From assembly GCF_001514305.1 (NCBI RefSeq), contig NZ_KQ949081.1, positions 1 through 64,000 of the forward strand: 64,000 nucleotides of DNA. The letters are read 5' to 3'. The first letter of the stretch is position 1, and each line of letters opens with the position of its first letter. Below are positions 43,689 through 52,142 of the stretch, piece by piece. The notes beneath the pieces were generated by a model. The model did not search any database. It was not told the origin of the DNA and worked only from the letters and a program-made list of their open reading frames with translations. A program made the translations under genes and the position numbers. The DNA is from Streptomyces dysideae. GTDB taxonomy: Bacteria; Actinomycetota; Actinomycetes; Streptomycetales; Streptomycetaceae.

Positions 43689-45506
43689 ATGCCAGCCACT
43701 TCCTCGGTGCACCACCGCCGCAGACGCCGTACGCACATCCTTCTCGCCTCCGCCGCCGGTCTGGTCACCGTCGGCGCCCTGGCCGTGGCGCTGCCGGCGA
43801 CGGCCACCGCGTCGCCGACGAGTTCGAGCAGCAAGCACGGCGGCGGTTACAGCCGCTACCAGGACGTCCAACTGCTGTCCTTCAACGACCTGCACGGCAA
43901 CCTGGAGCCGCCGGCCGGCTCCTCCGGCCGCGTCACCGAGGTCCACGAGGACGGCACGACCGAGACCATCAACGCGGGCGGCGTGGAGTACCTCGCCACG
44001 CACCTGCGTCAGGCCCGCGAGGGCAACAAGTACTCCATCACCGCGGCCGGCGGTGACATGGTCGGCGCCTCGCCGCTGATCTCGGGCCTCTTCCACGACG
44101 AGCCCACCATCGAGGCGCTGAACAAGCTCGAGCTGGACGTCACGTCCGTCGGCAACCACGAGTTCGACGAGGGCGCGAAGGAACTGTCCCGTCTGCAGAA
44201 CGGCGGCTGCCACCCGACGGCCGGCTGCTACACGGACGAGAGCTTCGCGGGCGCCGACTTCCCGTACCTCGCGGCCAACGTCCTCGACGAGAAGACCGGC
44301 AAGCCGATCCTCAAGCCCTACTGGGTGTGGAAGAAGAAGGACGTCAAGGTCGGCTTCATCGGCGTGACCCTGGAGGACACCCCGGGGATCGTCTCCGCGG
44401 ACGGCGTCAAGGGACTCAAGTTCAAGGACGAGGTCGAGACGATCAACAAGTACGCCAAGGTGCTCCAGCGCCAGGGCGTCAAGTCGATCGTCGCGCTGAT
44501 CCACGAGGGCGGGGCCCCGGCCTCCTCGGCGTACAACTACGACTGCGACGCGCCGGGCGCCGGTGACGGCATCTCCGGTCCGATCGTCGACATCGCCAAG
44601 AACATCACGCCGCAGGTGGACGCGCTGGTCACCGGCCACACCCACGCCGCGTACGTGTGCACCGTCAACGACCCGGCGGGCAAGCCGCGCATGGTGACGT
44701 CCGCCGCGTCCTTCGGCCGCCTCTACACCGACACGACGCTGACGTACGACCGCTTCACGGGTGACATCGCCCGTACGGCCGTGAAGTCCGCGAACCACGT
44801 GGTCACCCGGGACGTCCCCAAGGCGCCCGACATGACCGAGCTGATCAGCAAGTGGAACACCCTCGCGGCGCCCATCGGCAACCGCGCGATCGGCTACGTC
44901 TCCGCCGACATCCCGAACACCGGCACCGAGTCCCCGATGGGCGACCTCATCGCGGACGCGCAGTTCGCGTACGCCAAGGAGCTCGACCCGGAGACCGACC
45001 TGGCGCTGATGAACCCGGGCGGTGTGCGGGCGGGACTGACGTACGCGGCCAAGGGAAGTGAAGGCGACGGTGTCGTCACCTACGCCGAGGGCTTCACGGT
45101 GCAGCCGTTCTCCAACACGGTGAACCTGCAGGACTTCACCGGCGCTCAGCTGGTCCAGATCCTCAAGGAGCAGGTCAGCGGCTCGAACGAGGCCTCGCCG
45201 AAGATCCTGCAGCCGTCGGAGGGCCTGACGTACACGCTGGACCTGACGAAGACGGGTACCGACCGTGTGGTGACGGACTCGATCCGGCTGAACGGCGCCG
45301 CGATCGACCCGGCGGCCACCTATCGCGTCGCGACGAACAGCTTCCTCGCGGGCGGCGGCGACGGCATCACCACGCTGGGTCAGGGCACGAACGACCTGGT
45401 CGGGGCGGATGACCTGGCGGTGCTGGAGCAGTACCTGACGGCCAACTCGTCGGCCACGAGCCCGATTTCGCCGCCGGCGGCGAACCGGATCACGATCGTG
45501 AGCTAG
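43689..45506 (+). CDS. Secreted 5'-nucleotidase/metallophosphoesterase
   Basis: A 605-aa exported enzyme: basic signal peptide (MPATSSVHHRRRRRTHIL, cut near TATAS), calcineurin-like domain with metal ligands in SFNDLHGNLEP, GGDMVGASPL, VGNHEFDEG and TGHTHAAYVC, then a 5'-nucleotidase C domain ending LAGGGDGIT. It releases phosphate from extracellular nucleotides. The S. coelicolor equivalent, which I recall as SCO4152, is phosphate-regulated. The neighbouring pst and ppk genes support a phosphate-scavenging role. Confidence 0.93.
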   Translation: MPATSSVHHRRRRRTHILLASAAGLVTVGALAVALPATATASPTSSSSKHGGGYSRYQDVQLLSFNDLHGNLEPPAGSSGRVTEVHEDGTTETINAGGVEYLATHLRQAREGNKYSITAAGGDMVGASPLISGLFHDEPTIEALNKLELDVTSVGNHEFDEGAKELSRLQNGGCHPTAGCYTDESFAGADFPYLAANVLDEKTGKPILKPYWVWKKKDVKVGFIGVTLEDTPGIVSADGVKGLKFKDEVETINKYAKVLQRQGVKSIVALIHEGGAPASSAYNYDCDAPGAGDGISGPIVDIAKNITPQVDALVTGHTHAAYVCTVNDPAGKPRMVTSAASFGRLYTDTTLTYDRFTGDIARTAVKSANHVVTRDVPKAPDMTELISKWNTLAAPIGNRAIGYVSADIPNTGTESPMGDLIADAQFAYAKELDPETDLALMNPGGVRAGLTYAAKGSEGDGVVTYAEGFTVQPFSNTVNLQDFTGAQLVQILKEQVSGSNEASPKILQPSEGLTYTLDLTKTGTDRVVTDSIRLNGAAIDPAATYRVATNSFLAGGGDGITTLGQGTNDLVGADDLAVLEQYLTANSSATSPISPPAANRITIVS

Positions 45507-45564
45507 GTCGCATACCCAGGGAAGAGGTTGCGGGTGGGGTCGGTACGCATGTTCGGATGGATCG

Positions 45565-46776
45565 ATGCGTACCCCCCACCACATAGCGACGCATTCCCGT
45601 TCAAACCCGTACGAAGAGCTTGCCGCTCTCGACGACGGCCCTCTGGAGGAGTTCCTCCACGAGGGCACTGTCGAGGACGACTCCTTCGGGTCTGAGGACG
45701 AGGAGTGGGCCCCGCCGAACCACCGCCGTAACGGCCGGCGCCGGCGGGGCCGCCTCGCGGGCCTCCCGCTCGCCCTGAAGGCGGTGGTCGGACTGGTGGT
45801 CGTCGCCGCGTTCCTCGCCCTCGCCGACCGCTGGGCGCTTCTCTACGCCGAGCACCGGGCCGCGGACGCCCTCAAGGACCACATGAAGCTCGCCGCCGCA
45901 CCCGAGGTGGAGATCGGCGGCTTCCCCTTCCTCACCCAACTCGCCGACGAGCGGCTGGACTCCGTACGCGTCACCGTGCCGGACGTCGCCGCCGAGCGGG
46001 TCTCGCTGGCCCAGGTCACGGCGACGGCGAGGAACGTACGCCTGGACGCCGACGGCCTGACGTCCGTGCGCGGCGCCGACGTCCCCGAACTCGACGGCGA
46101 CGTCCTGCTCTCCTTCGCCGACCTGAACCGTGAACTCGGCGCGTCCCAGGTGACGTTCACGGGCCGGGGGAGCGACCGGGTGCTGGCGCGCGGCACGCTG
46201 CCGGTAGCCGGACACGACTTGCGCCTGCGGGCCGAGGCGCACATCCAGCGGAACGGTGACCGGGGCATCTCCACGGAGATCGGCGGGATGCGCCTGGACA
46301 TCGGGGACCTGGCGACGTACCGCCCCGGCGTGCGCGCGTCGGAGGGCCTGCACCTGACCCGGAAGTCGGCCGCCCAGCTGGCCGGTGAGACCCGCAAGGC
46401 GAAGGCGCTGCTGTCGGTGCCGTCGGTGGTACGCCGGCTGGGGGTGCCGGAGTCCGCCGTACGCGAGGCGCTGCGCTCGGACGCCGAGCTGGCGAAACTC
46501 ACCGGTACCCCGCGCTTCACTCGCCAGGCCATGCGCCTCAACCTCATCGACCTGGCCCTGGCCCACCCCGAGGTCCTCGAACGCCTGGGCCTGGACCCCG
46601 CCCTCCTCGACGCCCTGCCCCGCCTCACCCGCCCGGTCCTCGCCGACCGGCTGTCCCTGGGCTTCCGGGTGCCGTCGCCGGAGCGGGGGGAGCTGCGGCT
46701 GCGGGATGTTCGGGTGGAGGAGGACGGGATCAGGGTGCGGTTGGTGGGGGAGGGGCTGGCGGTCGGCGGCGATTAG
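45565..46776 (+). CDS. DUF2993 (LmeA-like) membrane-anchored protein
   Basis: A 403-aa protein: acidic, disordered N-terminal tail, basic patch NHRRNGRRRRGRLAG, one membrane helix (KAVVGLVVVAAFLALADRW, about residues 72-90) and a large external domain with the DUF2993 start VEIGGFPFLTQLADERLDSV. LmeA-type proteins bind lipids or help envelope lipoglycan assembly in mycobacteria; the role in Streptomyces is not known to me. It is 58 bp after the nucleotidase stop. Confidence 0.85.
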   Translation: MRTPHHIATHSRSNPYEELAALDDGPLEEFLHEGTVEDDSFGSEDEEWAPPNHRRNGRRRRGRLAGLPLALKAVVGLVVVAAFLALADRWALLYAEHRAADALKDHMKLAAAPEVEIGGFPFLTQLADERLDSVRVTVPDVAAERVSLAQVTATARNVRLDADGLTSVRGADVPELDGDVLLSFADLNRELGASQVTFTGRGSDRVLARGTLPVAGHDLRLRAEAHIQRNGDRGISTEIGGMRLDIGDLATYRPGVRASEGLHLTRKSAAQLAGETRKAKALLSVPSVVRRLGVPESAVREALRSDAELAKLTGTPRFTRQAMRLNLIDLALAHPEVLERLGLDPALLDALPRLTRPVLADRLSLGFRVPSPERGELRLRDVRVEEDGIRVRLVGEGLAVGGD

Positions 46777-46806
46777 CAGAGCAAGGAGAATCCCCTGAGC
46801 TGATCC

Positions 46807-47520
46807 TCAGGCGCTGAGCGCCTGCACGCGCCAGTTGAACAGGGCGGCCAGGAGAACGAACGAGGCCAGCGGAATCCACAGGAACATCAGGAGCGGCGAA
46901 GGCAGGTCGTCGGCGGTGAAGAACAGCACCGCCATGACCACGACCATGCCGACCAGGACGACGACGGCGCACAACGCCGCACTCCCCCAGGCCTGACGAT
47001 GGGCGGCCCGCCGCCGGATCCGCTCCTCCACCTCGGGCCGCCGCTCCCAGGCCGTCCCACGGTGCCGGGCAGCCGCCGCACGCACGTCGGCGACCTCGGT
47101 GCGGAGTGCCTCCACGTTCATCTCGTCGAGGAAGGGGAGGCGGAGTCGGCGGCCGTCGGTGTCGTACAGGCAGGCGAACGCCGAGGGCTGATGACGGCCT
47201 GCGTAGGCGTTGGCTTCGACCCGGATGTCGTAGATGTCGCGCCAGGCCCGTCGCCGCTCGCGGATGATCCAGCGCACGGTGATCCCGTCGACTCCCACGA
47301 CCGTACGGGCCCGGCGGGGGTAGAGCGCCAGCCAGGAGAAGCTGACCAGCATGAGTACGGCCCACGTCGGCTTGACCCAGGATGGCAGGGGGGACTCCCT
47401 GGCCGTCTGATAGGCGAACTGCACCACCATGACCGCGATGAGGAAATGCCAGTGCCCGGACAGCCTCTTCTGCCGTGAGTAGACCCGCTTGAGCCCACAC
47501 GAGCCCATGTCCCCGCCCAT
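46807..47520 (-). CDS. Membrane protein with bacterial PH-like domain
   Basis: A 237-aa membrane protein with two N-terminal helices (HFLIAVMVVQFAYQT and WAVLMLVSFSWLALYP), a PH-like beta domain (VVGVDGITVRWIIRERRRAW and DIYDIRVEANAYAGR), a basic helical stretch and two C-terminal helices. The start at 47520 is supported by GGGAGGG. Function is unknown; bacterial PH-domain membrane proteins of this kind are common in Streptomyces. Confidence 0.75.
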   Translation of the reverse strand: MGGDMGSCGLKRVYSRQKRLSGHWHFLIAVMVVQFAYQTARESPLPSWVKPTWAVLMLVSFSWLALYPRRARTVVGVDGITVRWIIRERRRAWRDIYDIRVEANAYAGRHQPSAFACLYDTDGRRLRLPFLDEMNVEALRTEVADVRAAAARHRGTAWERRPEVEERIRRRAAHRQAWGSAALCAVVVLVGMVVVMAVLFFTADDLPSPLLMFLWIPLASFVLLAALFNWRVQALSA

Positions 47521-47960
47521 CGACCCTCCCGAACGTCTGATCGGGGTGATCGTAGGGAAAGATGTGGTTGTCAGGCGACCCGGTGGACCCGCTGAGTGGT
47601 CAGCTCGTAGCGGGCGCCCACGATGCCAGTTAGCGGGTGCTGACCTTCGCGGCGAGGTCCGGTTCCGCGGCGAGGCGGGCGCGGACGGCTCGTACGTTGG
47701 CGTCGATGCGGGCGGCACCCTCCTTGGTACTGCGGCTCCGGGCGCCCCTCGCGTGTGGCGGCGCGCCCGGATTGGATCAGAGGGCGACCAGATCGATGAC
47801 GTTGATCACGACGTGCTGGTTGGAGAAGACGTAGGTGATGAAGCCGCCGGTGAAGGCGGCCGACCAGCTGCTGTCCCAGGGCCGGGGATCAGCGGTGGTG
47901 CACCGGGCTTCGGCGGCTACTCTCGTCTCTCCGTCGACCTGGACTGCAGGGGAGCAGACT
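47521..47960. other. Degraded spacer between PH-domain gene and hydrolase
   Basis: Apart from the enzyme remnant at its left, this 440-bp stretch holds a 63-codon minus-strand frame (47777-47968) ending FTGGFITYVFSNQHVVINVI that looks like a protein tail but matches nothing I know, and the promoter and ribosome site of the hydrolase at its right end. Confidence 0.4.
47571..47765 (-). pseudogene. Carbonic-anhydrase-like C-terminal remnant
   Basis: On the minus strand the stretch ending at 47571 encodes GIVGARYELTTQRVHRVA and stop, and just upstream, one frame off, GAARIDANVRAVRARLAAEP followed by DLAAKVSTR and a TAA. Read together they resemble the end of a beta-type carbonic anhydrase, split by a one-base loss and a stop codon at about 47630. 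No N-terminal metal-binding region remains. Assignment is by eye and moderate. Confidence 0.5.
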
Positions 47961-48740
47961 GTGCGCAACGCCGCCGTGACGCCCGAGGGTGATCAGATCC
48001 GCTGGGTTGAGCTGCCGGGACAGGAGCCGTCACGCGTCTACGTGCATGGTCTGGGCGCTACTTCGCCCGCCTACTTCACACAGGTGGCGGTCCATCCTCT
48101 GCTGGCCGGCCGCCGTTCGCTGCTGATCGACTTGCTCGGGCACGGCATCAGTGACCGGCCGACGGGCTTCGACTACACCCTGGAATCGCACGCCGATGCC
48201 CTCGCCGCGGCCTTGACCTGCGCGGGTGTTACCGGCGCCGAGCTGATCGCGCACAGCATGGGCGGCTCGGTGGCCATCGTCCTGGCCGCCCGGCACTCCC
48301 AGCTGGTCTCCCGCCTGGTCCTGGTCGACGCCAACCTCGACCCGATCCCACCCAGGCCCGGCTCCGCAGGCAGCAGCGGCATCGCCGCGTATTCCGAGCA
48401 GGAGTTCCTGGCGGGCGGCTGGGAAAAGATCCGCGACCGGGCCGGTTCCCACTGGTGGTCCACGATGCGCCTGGCCGGCCGGGAGGCCCTGCACCGCAGC
48501 GCGGTCCACCTCACCCGCGGCACCGTCCCCACCATGCGTGAACTTCTGCTGCACCTGAAGATTCCCCGCACCTACCTGCTGCCCGAGGCTGACGGCCCGC
48601 TCCCGGGCACTGGCGCGCTCGTTGAAGCGGGGGTGGCCGTGGTCCCGATCCCGGACTGCGGGCACAACATCATGCTGGATAATCCGGAAGGCTTCGCCCG
48701 CGCCACCGCGGCGGCGCTCGCGGACCGAGACCAGCGATAG
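47961..48740 (+). CDS. Alpha/beta hydrolase (epoxide-hydrolase/haloperoxidase-like fold)
   Basis: A 259-aa cytoplasmic hydrolase. Oxyanion strand VYVHGLGATSPAYF, nucleophile elbow AHSMGGSVA (Ser about 104), acid region near DGPLPGTGALV and catalytic His in IPDCGHNIMLDNPEGFA. The GTG at 47961 has AGGGGAG 7 bp upstream; earlier ATG codons in frame extend into degraded DNA. Substrate unknown. It lies at the border of the scarred accessory island, convergent with the MFS gene. Confidence 0.87.
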   Translation: MRNAAVTPEGDQIRWVELPGQEPSRVYVHGLGATSPAYFTQVAVHPLLAGRRSLLIDLLGHGISDRPTGFDYTLESHADALAAALTCAGVTGAELIAHSMGGSVAIVLAARHSQLVSRLVLVDANLDPIPPRPGSAGSSGIAAYSEQEFLAGGWEKIRDRAGSHWWSTMRLAGREALHRSAVHLTRGTVPTMRELLLHLKIPRTYLLPEADGPLPGTGALVEAGVAVVPIPDCGHNIMLDNPEGFARATAAALADRDQR

Positions 48741-48933
48741 CCAGGCCATCCGCGAAGGCGGAGCGTGACGTGGAGGGGGCCGCACGGGTTCCTCGTGGGT
48801 GATGACGAGGGAACGTGCCCGAATGCACGACCAGACGGCCGTGCGCACTGACGGCACGCCGAGCAGTTCCGCCTCCAGGCGTACCCGCCGGGGGTTGTCA
48901 CCGTGGACATCAACTCGCCGGGCATGCTCGGCT
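48741..48933. other. Spacer downstream of the MFS gene
   Basis: Between the convergent hydrolase and MFS genes. A minus-strand frame from a GTG at 48986 (VTPLRLRLHDAGWSVEAEHA and on) stays open across it with fair codon bias and could be a small gene or a remnant, but I recognise no family and its 3' half only shadows the hydrolase gene. Confidence 0.3.
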
Positions 48934-50259
48934 TCAACCGACCACCCTGCGTCGTGCAGACGCAGACGAAGGGGAGTCACCTTCACAGTCCGCTCCCGGG
49001 GATGCGTTCGCCTCGTGCGCGGCGTTTTCGGGTAGTTCCCGGACGCGCGGCAATCCGGACGCGGCGACCCACAGCACGCTCAGCACGGCCCCCACGGTGC
49101 CGATCCACAGGGTGGGCCGCAGGCCGAGCGCGGTACCCAGCGTGCCGGCCAGCACCGCGCCGACCGGACGCACTCCGAAGTTGGCGGTCTGCACCACGCC
49201 CATCACGCGGGAGCGCAGCGTCTCCGGGATGACGGCGATCAGGTAGCTGTTGGTGGAGATGTCCAGGATCGCGACCCCGCAGCCGGCGCAGAGGTGCGCA
49301 GCGGCCAGCGCCGTGATCACCACCGCCGCCGGGCCGCCGGCCAGCGGGACCAGCAGCAGGGGCAGGCTGAACCACAGGAAGCCGGTCGCGATGGCCGGGC
49401 CGATGCCGATGTGCCGCACCACGCGGGGCGCGGCGTAGGCGCCGGCCAGTCCGCCGAGCCCGAACACGGCGAACACCGCTCCTATAGCCCCGGGGGTCAG
49501 TCCCAGTTCGGTGGCTCCGTACAGCACGAACAGCGTCATCAGGAAGGTGTGGCACAGACTGAGCATGGAGACGCCTGCCAGCAGCAGGCCCGGGGTGCGG
49601 TTCGCCGTCACCCACTGCAGCCCGTCCGTGAGCCCGCCCTCACCACGCGGTGCGGGCGGCGCCTCCTGTGCCCGTATACGTCCCAGGCAAACCGCCGACA
49701 CGAGATAGGTGACGGCATCCATCAGCAGGGCGAACGGCGCCGACAGCGCCTGGACCAGCACTCCGCCCGTGCTCGGCCCGGCGACCGCGGAAACCGACCT
49801 GCTCCCGGTGAGCAGCGCGTTGCCGTCCACGTACCTGTCCGCGGTGACCACGGACGCGTACACGTGGTGATTGCAGACCCGGAACAACACGGTGAGCGCC
49901 CCGACGACGAACTCCGTCAGGAACAGATGAGCCAGCGTCAGCGACCCCCACGCATACGCCAGCGGTACGGAGGCGATCGCGGCGAACCGCCCGAGGTCCG
50001 CGACGATCATCGCCCTGCGTCGGTTGGTCTGCCGGTCCGCCCACGCCCCGCCGGGGATCGACAGCAGCAACGAGGGCAGCAGCGCCGCCGCCGTAAGCCA
50101 CCCCATCTCGGTCGCACCCGCGTCCAGCAGCAGCACGGCGGCCAGCGGTATCGCCAAGATATTGATCTCGTCCCCGACCAGCGAGACGCTCTGCGCGGTC
50201 CAGTACAGCCGGAACCCCCGCTCCCGCAGCAGCCCCGCCCTCATCCCCACCTTGCTCAT
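48934..50259 (-). CDS. MFS transporter, last gene of the repeat-peptide operon
   Basis: A 441-aa major-facilitator protein with twelve helices. The N-terminal signature GFRLYWTAQSVSLVGDEINI and the A-loop PGGAWADRQTNRRRAMIVAD mark the MFS_3/enterobactin-exporter-like branch. Start ATG 50259 overlaps the ABC fragment by 4 bp; ATG 50244 is alternative. The final 30 residues (ENAAHEANASPGADCEGD and on) are unlike the family; the DNA there (48982-49015) is nearly identical to the 3' end of the gene at 53187, so the tail is probably a recombination scar. It likely exports the product of the operon. Confidence 0.88.
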   Translation of the reverse strand: MSKVGMRAGLLRERGFRLYWTAQSVSLVGDEINILAIPLAAVLLLDAGATEMGWLTAAALLPSLLLSIPGGAWADRQTNRRRAMIVADLGRFAAIASVPLAYAWGSLTLAHLFLTEFVVGALTVLFRVCNHHVYASVVTADRYVDGNALLTGSRSVSAVAGPSTGGVLVQALSAPFALLMDAVTYLVSAVCLGRIRAQEAPPAPRGEGGLTDGLQWVTANRTPGLLLAGVSMLSLCHTFLMTLFVLYGATELGLTPGAIGAVFAVFGLGGLAGAYAAPRVVRHIGIGPAIATGFLWFSLPLLLVPLAGGPAAVVITALAAAHLCAGCGVAILDISTNSYLIAVIPETLRSRVMGVVQTANFGVRPVGAVLAGTLGTALGLRPTLWIGTVGAVLSVLWVAASGLPRVRELPENAAHEANASPGADCEGDSPSSASARRRVVG

Positions 50260-50546
50260 CGGGTGGCCCGGACGGTGAGGTCAGACGCGCCGCAGGCGCC
50301 GGAGCCCGTACCGCGCCCCATGCGCCACCCACGTGGCAAACCCCCGTGGCGGCCGGCAGACGGCAACAGCACCGTGGACGGAATGCGGCACAAGGCCGTC
50401 TTGCCCGCGCCGTTCGGGCCGAGCAGCCCGTGCACCTCGCCCTGCGGGGCGGCCAGGCACACCCGATCCAGCGCACACAGGTCCGGTCGGCTGTTGCGCG
50501 GATAGCGTCGGGTCAGCTCCCGGATCTCGATCGCGTTCCCGGTCAC
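50256..50546 (-). pseudogene. Truncated ABC transporter ATPase
   Basis: The first 70 residues are a normal ABC N terminus (IEIRELTRRYP, Walker A GLLGPNGAGKTALCRI, TVLLPSAG), but the frame then enters unrelated basic sequence and stops at 96 aa. Signature, Walker B and switch motifs are all missing. The internal deletion kept ATGA coupling to both GNAT and MFS genes. It cannot be a working ATPase. Confidence 0.85.
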
Positions 50547-51121
50547 TGGCCGGCCCCGTGCACGGGCATGGGCAGGGTCAGCAGCATGATGTGGGAGACG
50601 GGCTCATCGTCTGCCGGCCGCCAGTGGCCGATCTGGCGGTAGCCCCACGCGGCGTAGGCGGCGTGCGCCGGTGCCGCTTCCGGATCGGGCCGCATCGCCA
50701 GCGTGACGCGCTCGACGCCCAGGCCCTCCAGGAGGTGGGCGTGCATCTGGGCCGCCACTCCCTGCCGCCGCCATCCGGTGCGTACCGCGAGTTCGACGAT
50801 GCCCAGCGTGCGTTCACCGGTCTCGGCCGCGAACTGAGCGGTCGTCTCCTCGTCCATCGCCTTCCACCAGCCGGTGTCCGGCGGCAGGGGGTAGCCGAAG
50901 GCGTAGCCGACGGGCAGGTCGCCGCAGCGGGCGATGACGAGGCGGGCTCGGGGAACCCTGACCTCCTGGGCGAAGCGGTCCACGAAGTCGGCGATCCCCT
51001 TCGTGCCTTCGCAGTAGGGCGGGTCGGCCCAGATCTCCTTGTACATCGGCAGCACGACGTCGAGCTGCACGGCGCACTCCAGCCCCTCCCACCGCTCCAC
51101 CGTGATCGGTGGGTTCCCCAT
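50543..51121 (-). CDS. GNAT family N-acyltransferase in the repeat-peptide operon
   Basis: A 192-aa GNAT protein: the CoA loop is VELAVRTGWRRQGVAAQMH (R/Q-x-x-G-x-A type, about residues 114-124), with C-terminal PAHAAYAAWGYRQIG. The ATG at 51121 has GGAGGAA 5 bp upstream. It sits 47 bp behind the tandem-repeat ORF and overlaps the ABC fragment by 4 bp. A lysine recurs in nearly every repeat of the upstream product, so acylation of that peptide is an attractive idea but only inference; self-resistance by acetylation is the alternative. Confidence 0.87.
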   Translation of the reverse strand: MGNPPITVERWEGLECAVQLDVVLPMYKEIWADPPYCEGTKGIADFVDRFAQEVRVPRARLVIARCGDLPVGYAFGYPLPPDTGWWKAMDEETTAQFAAETGERTLGIVELAVRTGWRRQGVAAQMHAHLLEGLGVERVTLAMRPDPEAAPAHAAYAAWGYRQIGHWRPADDEPVSHIMLLTLPMPVHGAGQ

Positions 51122-51168
51122 CGTCTTCCTCCCGTCTGCCGCCACCAGCCGAAGCCGACGTCTGCTAG

Positions 51169-51927
51169 CTAGAGCCAGTTCGGCCCGACAGGGATGGACC
51201 TGCGGGACCGCTCACCAACGCCGACGCCACCCTTGGTACTGATGCCGGCCATCGATATGACCGGGTAGCGGACGGACCTGCGGGTACCCATGCCGGGGCC
51301 GCCGGTCTTCAATGTGGCGGGGTGGCGGACAGACCTGCGGCTACCGACGCCCGGAGTGTTTTTGCAACGGGTGCCGATGCCCCCACCGTTCTTCGCGGTG
51401 GCGGGGTAGCGGACCGACCTGCGGGTGCGGGTACCTACGCTTGGACCGCCGGCCCTCGAAGTGGCGGGGTGGCGGACAGACCTGCGGGTACCGATGCCCG
51501 GGGTGCCTTTGCTACGGCTGCCGACACCAGAGCCGACTTTCGCAGTGGCCGGGCGGTGCACGGGCCTGCGGGTACCCATGCCCGGACCGGAGCCCTTCAA
51601 AGTGGCGGGGCGGCGGACAGACCTGCGGGTACCGACGCCCGGCTGGCCTTTGCAACGGCCGCCGATGCCCGGGCTGTTCTTCGCCGTGGCGGGGTGGCGG
51701 ACAGACCTGCGGGTACCGGCGCCCGGGCTGCCCTTCGCGGTGGCGGGGCGGTGCACGGGCCTACGGTTACCGGCGCCCGGGCCGTTCTTCGCCGTGGCGG
51801 GGTGGCGGACAGACCTGCGGCTACCGACGCCCGGGCCGCTCTTCGCGGTAGCGGGGTAGAGAGCGGGTGTGCCTAGGGCACGGACGGGGGCCTCGGCACC
51901 CACCTCAGGGTCTATAAGCGCGATCAT
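51169..51927 (-). CDS. Tandem-repeat basic protein, candidate multi-core peptide precursor
   Basis: A 252-aa protein with a short non-repetitive head (MIALIDPEVGAEAPVRALGT) and then ten units of 18-29 residues. The consensus is RRSVRHPATAK followed by a Gly/Pro-rich stretch ending PGxGT. Nine units keep PAT-x-K/R; the tenth is diverged and ends RRSIPVGPNWL. Arg-Arg begins each repeat junction. It is very basic, with two cysteines and no signal peptide. AAAGGA 9 bp before the ATG and high G/C at third positions support this frame. It is the first gene of an operon with GNAT, ABC fragment and MFS genes. I recognise no family; a histone-like basic protein is another option. Confidence 0.7.
   Translation of the reverse strand: MIALIDPEVGAEAPVRALGTPALYPATAKSGPGVGSRRSVRHPATAKNGPGAGNRRPVHRPATAKGSPGAGTRRSVRHPATAKNSPGIGGRCKGQPGVGTRRSVRRPATLKGSGPGMGTRRPVHRPATAKVGSGVGSRSKGTPGIGTRRSVRHPATSRAGGPSVGTRTRRSVRYPATAKNGGGIGTRCKNTPGVGSRRSVRHPATLKTGGPGMGTRRSVRYPVISMAGISTKGGVGVGERSRRSIPVGPNWL
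51208..51862. repeat. DNA tandem repeats inside the repeat-peptide gene
   Basis: On the plus strand the block GCGGACAGACCTGCGGGTAC recurs (with GGACGGACC or GTGCACGGGCC variants) about every 54-84 bp from about 51268 to 51858. Because units are multiples of 3, all frames tend to stay open on both strands. Variation between units is mostly silent or conservative in the minus-strand frame. Confidence 0.9.
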
Positions 51928-52142
51928 GTGTCCGGTCCTTTCGACGTCGAAGCGGGTTACGGCACTGCTGCGAACGCAGGCAGCGGCAGGTCAGCCGGGC
52001 TGCCTCTGTCCAGGGCCGATGGGACGACGAGACGCCGCGGGCGGCCTTCTGCCTCGCTGTCTGCGTCACCCCTGTCGGTGACGGCTCGTTCATCGTCTGC
52101 TGATAGCACGTCGGCGGAAACCTGAAAGGTTATAGGGCGCCC

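Noticed and set aside
51312..51876. Long plus-strand reading frames opposite the repeat ORF
   Set aside because: They exist because repeat units are multiples of 3; they lack ribosome sites and have poorer third-position G/C than the minus frame.
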